Source of the DNA: Clostridiales bacterium
Lineage (GTDB): Bacteria; Bacillota_A; Clostridia; Oscillospirales; Oscillospiraceae
Direction of reading: 5' to 3'
DNA: 8,590 bases
Assembly (NCBI GenBank): GCA_019417795.1
Contig: DXUR01000003.1
Span: 1-8,590 of the forward strand
Numbering within the stretch: the first letter of the stretch is position 1; each line of letters starts with the position of its first letter. Both the position numbers and the translations under genes were made by a program. The notes beneath the pieces are model-generated. The model did not search any database. It was not told the DNA's origin and saw only the letters and a program-made list of their open reading frames with translations. Below, one piece after another: positions 6,279-8,590 of this stretch.

Positions 6279-6773
6279 TTAATACAGCTTTGCGCCTGCC
6301 GGAATGTGGGGATCCACCATCAGCAAATGGAGCTTTTCTTCGCCGTTTTCGTGATGCACGGCGGAGATCAGCATGCCGCAGGAGTCGATGCCCATCATCT
6401 TGCGCGGGGGCAGGTTGACGATGGCGATAGCGGTCTTGCCGACGAGCTCCTCGGGCTCGTAATACTCGTGGATGCCGGAGAGGATGATGCGATCCTCGCC
6501 CGTGCCGTCGTCGAGCACAAACTGCAGCAGCTTCTTGGACTTCTTCACCGCCTCGCACGCCTTGATCTTGACGGCGCGGAAGTCAGACTTGGAGAAGGTG
6601 TCAAAGTCGACCTGGTCAGCGAACAGCGGCTCGATCTCGACCTTGGAGAAGTCGATGACCTCCTCCTTCTTCACTTCGGCGGGAGCGGCTTCCGCCTTGT
6701 CGGCCTTCTTGGGCATGTCCAGCGGCTTCATCGTCGGGAACAATTCACGGTATGCTCTATCTTGCCTTATCAT
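6279..6773 (-). pseudogene. metG: 3' remnant of methionyl-tRNA synthetase gene (C-terminal tRNA-binding domain only)
   Basis: Residues 11-164 match the tail of Clostridial MetRS: an L-F-P linker start, a charged linker (KKADKAEAAPAEVKKEE), then the EMAPII/Trbp111-like OB fold (about 58-164) with SGI at 99-101 and NLPPRKMMGIDSCGM at 120-134. This domain helps MetRS dimerise and hold tRNA. The catalytic Rossmann domain, KMSKS loop and anticodon domain, over 450 residues, are absent. A stop (TAA, 6777-6779) sits just upstream of the first ATG, and homology ends near 6745 where phage-like DNA begins. The first ten codons are phage-derived; an internal ATG at 6731 exists, but neither start has a good ribosome site. 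A consensus promoter upstream could transcribe it. A deliberate stand-alone tRNA-binding protein (CsaA/Trbp111 type) is a less likely alternative. Confidence 0.82.
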
Positions 6774-6880
6774 GCTTTATTATCTCACATTTCGCATGAA
6801 ATCCAAAACTTTTTTACCCATTTTGCTTTTATCTTGTTTTATCTTGTGATAGTCAAATGTGGTAAAATTTGTGGTAACAC
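6745..6880. other. Putative prophage attachment region with arm-site-like direct repeats
   Basis: Two sets of short direct repeats lie just inside the junction: TTTTATCTTG twice in tandem (6827-6836, 6837-6846), with looser versions CTCTATCTTG (6755-6764) and CCTTATCATG (6765-6774), and TGTGGTAA twice (6859-6866, 6870-6877), 11 bases apart, or about one helical turn. Tyrosine integrases bind such arm sites beside the crossover. No gene with a ribosome site is visible here. Confidence 0.5.
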
Positions 6881-6924
6881 CTTAAAACCTCAGATAGGCT
6901 TCGTGGTTTGTGTACACCTTATAT

Positions 6925-6953
6925 ATTATACACACCAATACCACCCATGTCAA
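6925..6953 (-). promoter_or_regulatory. Perfect-consensus sigma-A promoter pointing out of the prophage
   Basis: On the minus strand TTGACA (6948-6953) and TATAAT (6925-6930) are exactly 17 bases apart. It lies beyond the late-operon terminator and reads leftward across the attachment region into the metG remnant. In the circular phage it would instead read across attP into the other phage end. Confidence 0.85.
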
Positions 6954-6971
6954 ATAGAGACTATTGGCAAA

Positions 6972-7001
6972 AAAAGAGGGGTACATTTCTGTACCCCTCT
7001 T
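6972..7001 (-). terminator. Terminator of the phage lysis operon
   Basis: AAGAGGGGTACA and TGTACCCCTCTT (6974-6985 and 6990-7001) form a perfect 12-bp stem with a 4-base loop. On the minus strand a run of seven T follows. It begins 3 bases after the last lysis gene's stop codon. Confidence 0.92.
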
Positions 7002-7004
7002 CAT

Positions 7005-7451
7005 TCATACAAGGAACCCACCATTTTCCTCATGGTCTTGGTATACCCGCTTGATGTTGGCAATAGCCATGACCGCTCGGTTGTTCTTATATCCGGGGTG
7101 TGTTTCACAGAATCTCTCATACTCGTCGATGTCAAGGAGCATATCATTAAAACACTCAAGTGTAAAGTTCTCACCCCTCATAAGCTCAATGTTGAACCGC
7201 AGAATACGCTGGCGGTGCATACTCGCATCTCGCTCATCATCATCCTGAATATGTTTTTCGAGCTTATCCTGTGTCTCACGTTGTTCCTTTTTGATGTCGG
7301 CGATCTCATTCAACACCTCACCGTTGATTGCCCTGCCAATCTTCTTTGCCAACCCCGACCAAGGATTTACCTTGATCGGGGCGACCTGAACAAAGGTCAT
7401 AAGCAAAAGGAGCGTTCCGCCGCTCCATCCCAAGATCTCTCCCATGTTCAT
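7005..7451 (-). CDS. Phage one-pass membrane protein with charged helical tail, lysis module
   Basis: This 148-residue protein has one membrane segment at about residues 9-25 (LGWSGGTLLLLMTFVQV). It is followed by IKVNPWSGLAKKIGRAINGEVL and a charged, probably coiled-coil helix (about 45-78), then an alpha-rich tail (ILRFNIEL, DIDEYERFCETHPGYKNN). I recall this architecture, especially the P-I-K-x-N-P-W motif, as recurrent in Clostridial prophages beside holins, usually without assigned function. Start 7451 is used because GGAGG lies 8 bases before it; the frame is open for 23 more codons but those overlap the holin gene. It is the last gene before the operon terminator. It could assist or time lysis, perhaps as a second holin or an antiholin; that is an inference. 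Confidence 0.75.
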   Translation of the reverse strand: MNMGEILGWSGGTLLLLMTFVQVAPIKVNPWSGLAKKIGRAINGEVLNEIADIKKEQRETQDKLEKHIQDDDERDASMHRQRILRFNIELMRGENFTLECFNDMLLDIDEYERFCETHPGYKNNRAVMAIANIKRVYQDHEENGGFLV

Positions 7452-7471
7452 GTTATGTCCCTCCAAAATGC

Positions 7472-7801
7472 TTATCGCGCCGTATTGGAGGTACCGTTGA
7501 CAATCTTGCTCATATCGCACAGACTGTCAATCAGATCGGAAATCTTGTCCATATCGAGATCATAATTTACAGTATCGGCAGAAGCCTTAACCATAGCCAT
7601 GACCCATTCCTTCCGATCTGCACCCTTCTCGAACATCGCCTCGGCACGTTCCATGTAACTGGTAACGAGCTTAACAACTTCCGGCCAGTTTTTGTCCTGG
7701 ATCGTTTTCCGCACATACTTCACCAGCTGGATTACCAGCGGGATAGTTGCGGCAAGACCAGAAAGCACTGATACAATCAGCCGTACCCATTCAGAATCCA
7801 T
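7472..7801 (-). CDS. Phage holin, LL-H type
   Basis: The 109-residue product has one N-terminal membrane segment (about 7-30) and then a cytosolic region with KNWPEVVKLVTSYMERAEAMFEKGADRKEWVMAMV (residues 37-71, split here for reference), the pattern of the Lactobacillus phage LL-H holin family. Holins accumulate in the membrane and open it at a set time so that endolysin reaches the wall. AAGGAGG lies 11 bases before the ATG. The upstream membrane protein gene ends 20 bases before it and the next gene begins 20 bases after it, so this is one operon. Family assignment is from pattern recognition only. Confidence 0.75.
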   Translation of the reverse strand: MDSEWVRLIVSVLSGLAATIPLVIQLVKYVRKTIQDKNWPEVVKLVTSYMERAEAMFEKGADRKEWVMAMVKASADTVNYDLDMDKISDLIDSLCDMSKIVNGTSNTAR

Positions 7802-7821
7802 AGCACTCTATCCTCCTTTTT

Positions 7822-8181
7822 TCATATTGCAGGGCTTTCTTTGCTGCCCTCTATGCCATCCTCACAAAAATTGTGTGCTTTAGCAGTTGCGAATTTAATT
7901 CCTTCTCCATCAGCACCAGAGTTTTCTACCTCGCTCTTGTGTACAATTTTACTGAGCACAATACTGCAGGCAGTTCCTATCGGAGCAAAAGCTGCCGTGT
8001 AGCAAGCCAGTGCCCCAGTATACCCATATACGATACTCAGTCGAGCAAGGTAAAAGCCGCCAGCCAGTCCAGCGGCAAGGAAAATCATGATACATACAGC
8101 AAGCCAGTTAGTAAACCCAAGGCGTGGCCTCTTCGATTTCGGCTTGCTTTTCTTCTTACCACGCTCGATCGAGATGGTCAT
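7822..8181 (-). CDS. Two-pass phage membrane protein, lysis module
   Basis: This 119-residue protein has a strongly basic N-terminus (KKKSKPKSKRPR, residues 9-20), two membrane segments (about 24-46 and 53-79) and a polar tail, so both ends should be cytosolic. The start is separated from the stop of the endolysin gene by a single base (TAA-A-ATG), indicating translational coupling; AAGG in the end of the upstream gene may serve as ribosome site. Size and place fit a holin or antiholin partner of the LL-H-type protein. I do not recognise a named family. Confidence 0.75.
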   Translation of the reverse strand: MTISIERGKKKSKPKSKRPRLGFTNWLAVCIMIFLAAGLAGGFYLARLSIVYGYTGALACYTAAFAPIGTACSIVLSKIVHKSEVENSGADGEGIKFATAKAHNFCEDGIEGSKESPAI

Positions 8182-8182
8182 T

Positions 8183-8590
8183 TTACGCCTTACCCATCAT
8201 CTGAGTCCAACGATAAAGAACGGTGACGAACTGCTCGCGGGTCAAAATGTCACCCCACATACAATTCGGCTCGCCGTTGACGGTCGTACCATTACCGGCG
8301 ATCAGACCATTCTTCGTTGCCCACTCGCGTGCTTCTGCGCTGTATGCGCTTGCGTCATTGTCCTGGAGTTCCTTACGCATTTCACCCCAGAGTTCTTTGA
8401 AACGTGCTACATCCATGTCATCATCCTCCGTTTCGCCATTGAGAATTTCCTGAACTTCCTTCCGCAGAGCATCCATGCTCTTGCCATGCTTCGGCCACCA
8501 CTGCCCCACGTCGCCATGGTTAGAGCCGTAGCCGGCACGATATGACTCTGCATGATCGCTGATCCCAGAAATCGGATATCCGAATTTCTT
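8183..8590 (-). CDS. Phage endolysin, C-terminal part (amidase end plus SLH-like domain; partial)
   Basis: The frame is open from the right edge to a TAA at 8183-8185 (135 residues visible). The first 50 residues (SDHAESYRAGYGSNHGD, then WWPKHGKSMDALRKEV) look like the end of the catalytic domain of a phage amidase-type peptidoglycan hydrolase. A short acidic linker (about 51-60) follows, then a region with SAEAREWATKNGLIAGNG and ILTREQFVTVLYRW that matches the second half of an S-layer-homology-type fold, likely for wall binding. A GTG at 8509 would give a shorter protein but has no reason to be the start, since homology continues upstream. The catalytic residues lie outside the window, so the enzyme class is probable rather than proved. 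Confidence 0.75.
   Translation of the reverse strand, partial: KKFGYPISGISDHAESYRAGYGSNHGDVGQWWPKHGKSMDALRKEVQEILNGETEDDDMDVARFKELWGEMRKELQDNDASAYSAEAREWATKNGLIAGNGTTVNGEPNCMWGDILTREQFVTVLYRWTQMMGKA

Larger units (their letters stand above)
6745..8590 (-). mobile_element. Prophage end: attachment region plus lysis module (continues past right edge)
   Basis: From about 6745 rightward, base composition becomes AT-richer and all genes are phage lysis genes on the minus strand. A truncated host gene lies at the boundary, a late-operon terminator sits near it, and short direct repeats lie between. Phage lysis modules normally end next to attR, so the integrase end and the 5' part of metG would be expected beyond the right edge. 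The exact att core cannot be set without the other junction. Confidence 0.75.

Noticed and set aside
6780..6820. Possible 13-codon ORF (MGKKVLDFMRNVR) on the minus strand downstream of the consensus promoter
   Set aside because: No ribosome binding site precedes it and it is too short to judge; it might be a leader or part of a gene completed across attP, but nothing here supports that.
5931..7565. A 544-codon plus-strand frame spanning repeat copy 2, the metG remnant, the phage terminator and lysis genes
   Set aside because: It crosses two terminators and a host/phage junction and is antisense to recognisable coding sequence, so its length is accidental.

Overview
The window looks like a chromosome segment of a GC-rich Clostridia, most likely an Oscillospiraceae-type gut anaerobe, joined to the lysis end of an integrated phage. 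The taxonomic call rests on GC-rich Firmicutes-style housekeeping genes, strong AGGAGG ribosome binding sites and sigma-A promoters, and is an inference.

Positions 1-5085 are ordinary core genome. On the minus strand an RlmP/YsgA-type 2'-O-methyltransferase gene (1073-1834) is followed 22 bases later by dprA, which runs off the left edge. A 199-base divergent region carries promoters for both directions, a 17-bp perfect palindrome and a small dyad at the pepT start site. On the plus strand pepT (2034-3245) and a three-domain Xaa-Pro aminopeptidase (3286-5085) form a two-gene peptide-utilisation operon: one trims tripeptides, the other removes residues in front of proline.

Positions 5086-6278 are an accessory island. 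Two copies of a roughly 135-bp hairpin-rich repeat lie in inverted orientation (5142-5276 and 6062-6194). They flank a divergent pair: a 67-residue XRE regulator and a 50-residue acidic protein of unknown function. Each repeat copy faces the same way relative to the core gene that reads into it (pepP or metG).

Positions 6279-6745 encode only the C-terminal tRNA-binding domain of methionyl-tRNA synthetase. Homology stops abruptly near 6745 and AT-richer phage DNA begins. The simplest reading is that a prophage sits inside metG, at the linker between the catalytic body and the appended OB-fold domain. The phage edge (6745-7004) holds short direct repeats like integrase arm sites, a perfect TTGACA-17-TATAAT promoter pointing outward across the junction, and the terminator of the late operon.

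Positions 7005-8590 are the phage lysis module on the minus strand, in transcription order: the end of an endolysin with an SLH-like tail, a two-pass membrane protein, an LL-H-type holin, and a one-pass membrane protein with a charged helix. The part of the window most worth following up is the metG/prophage junction with its outward promoter, then the inverted repeat pair.
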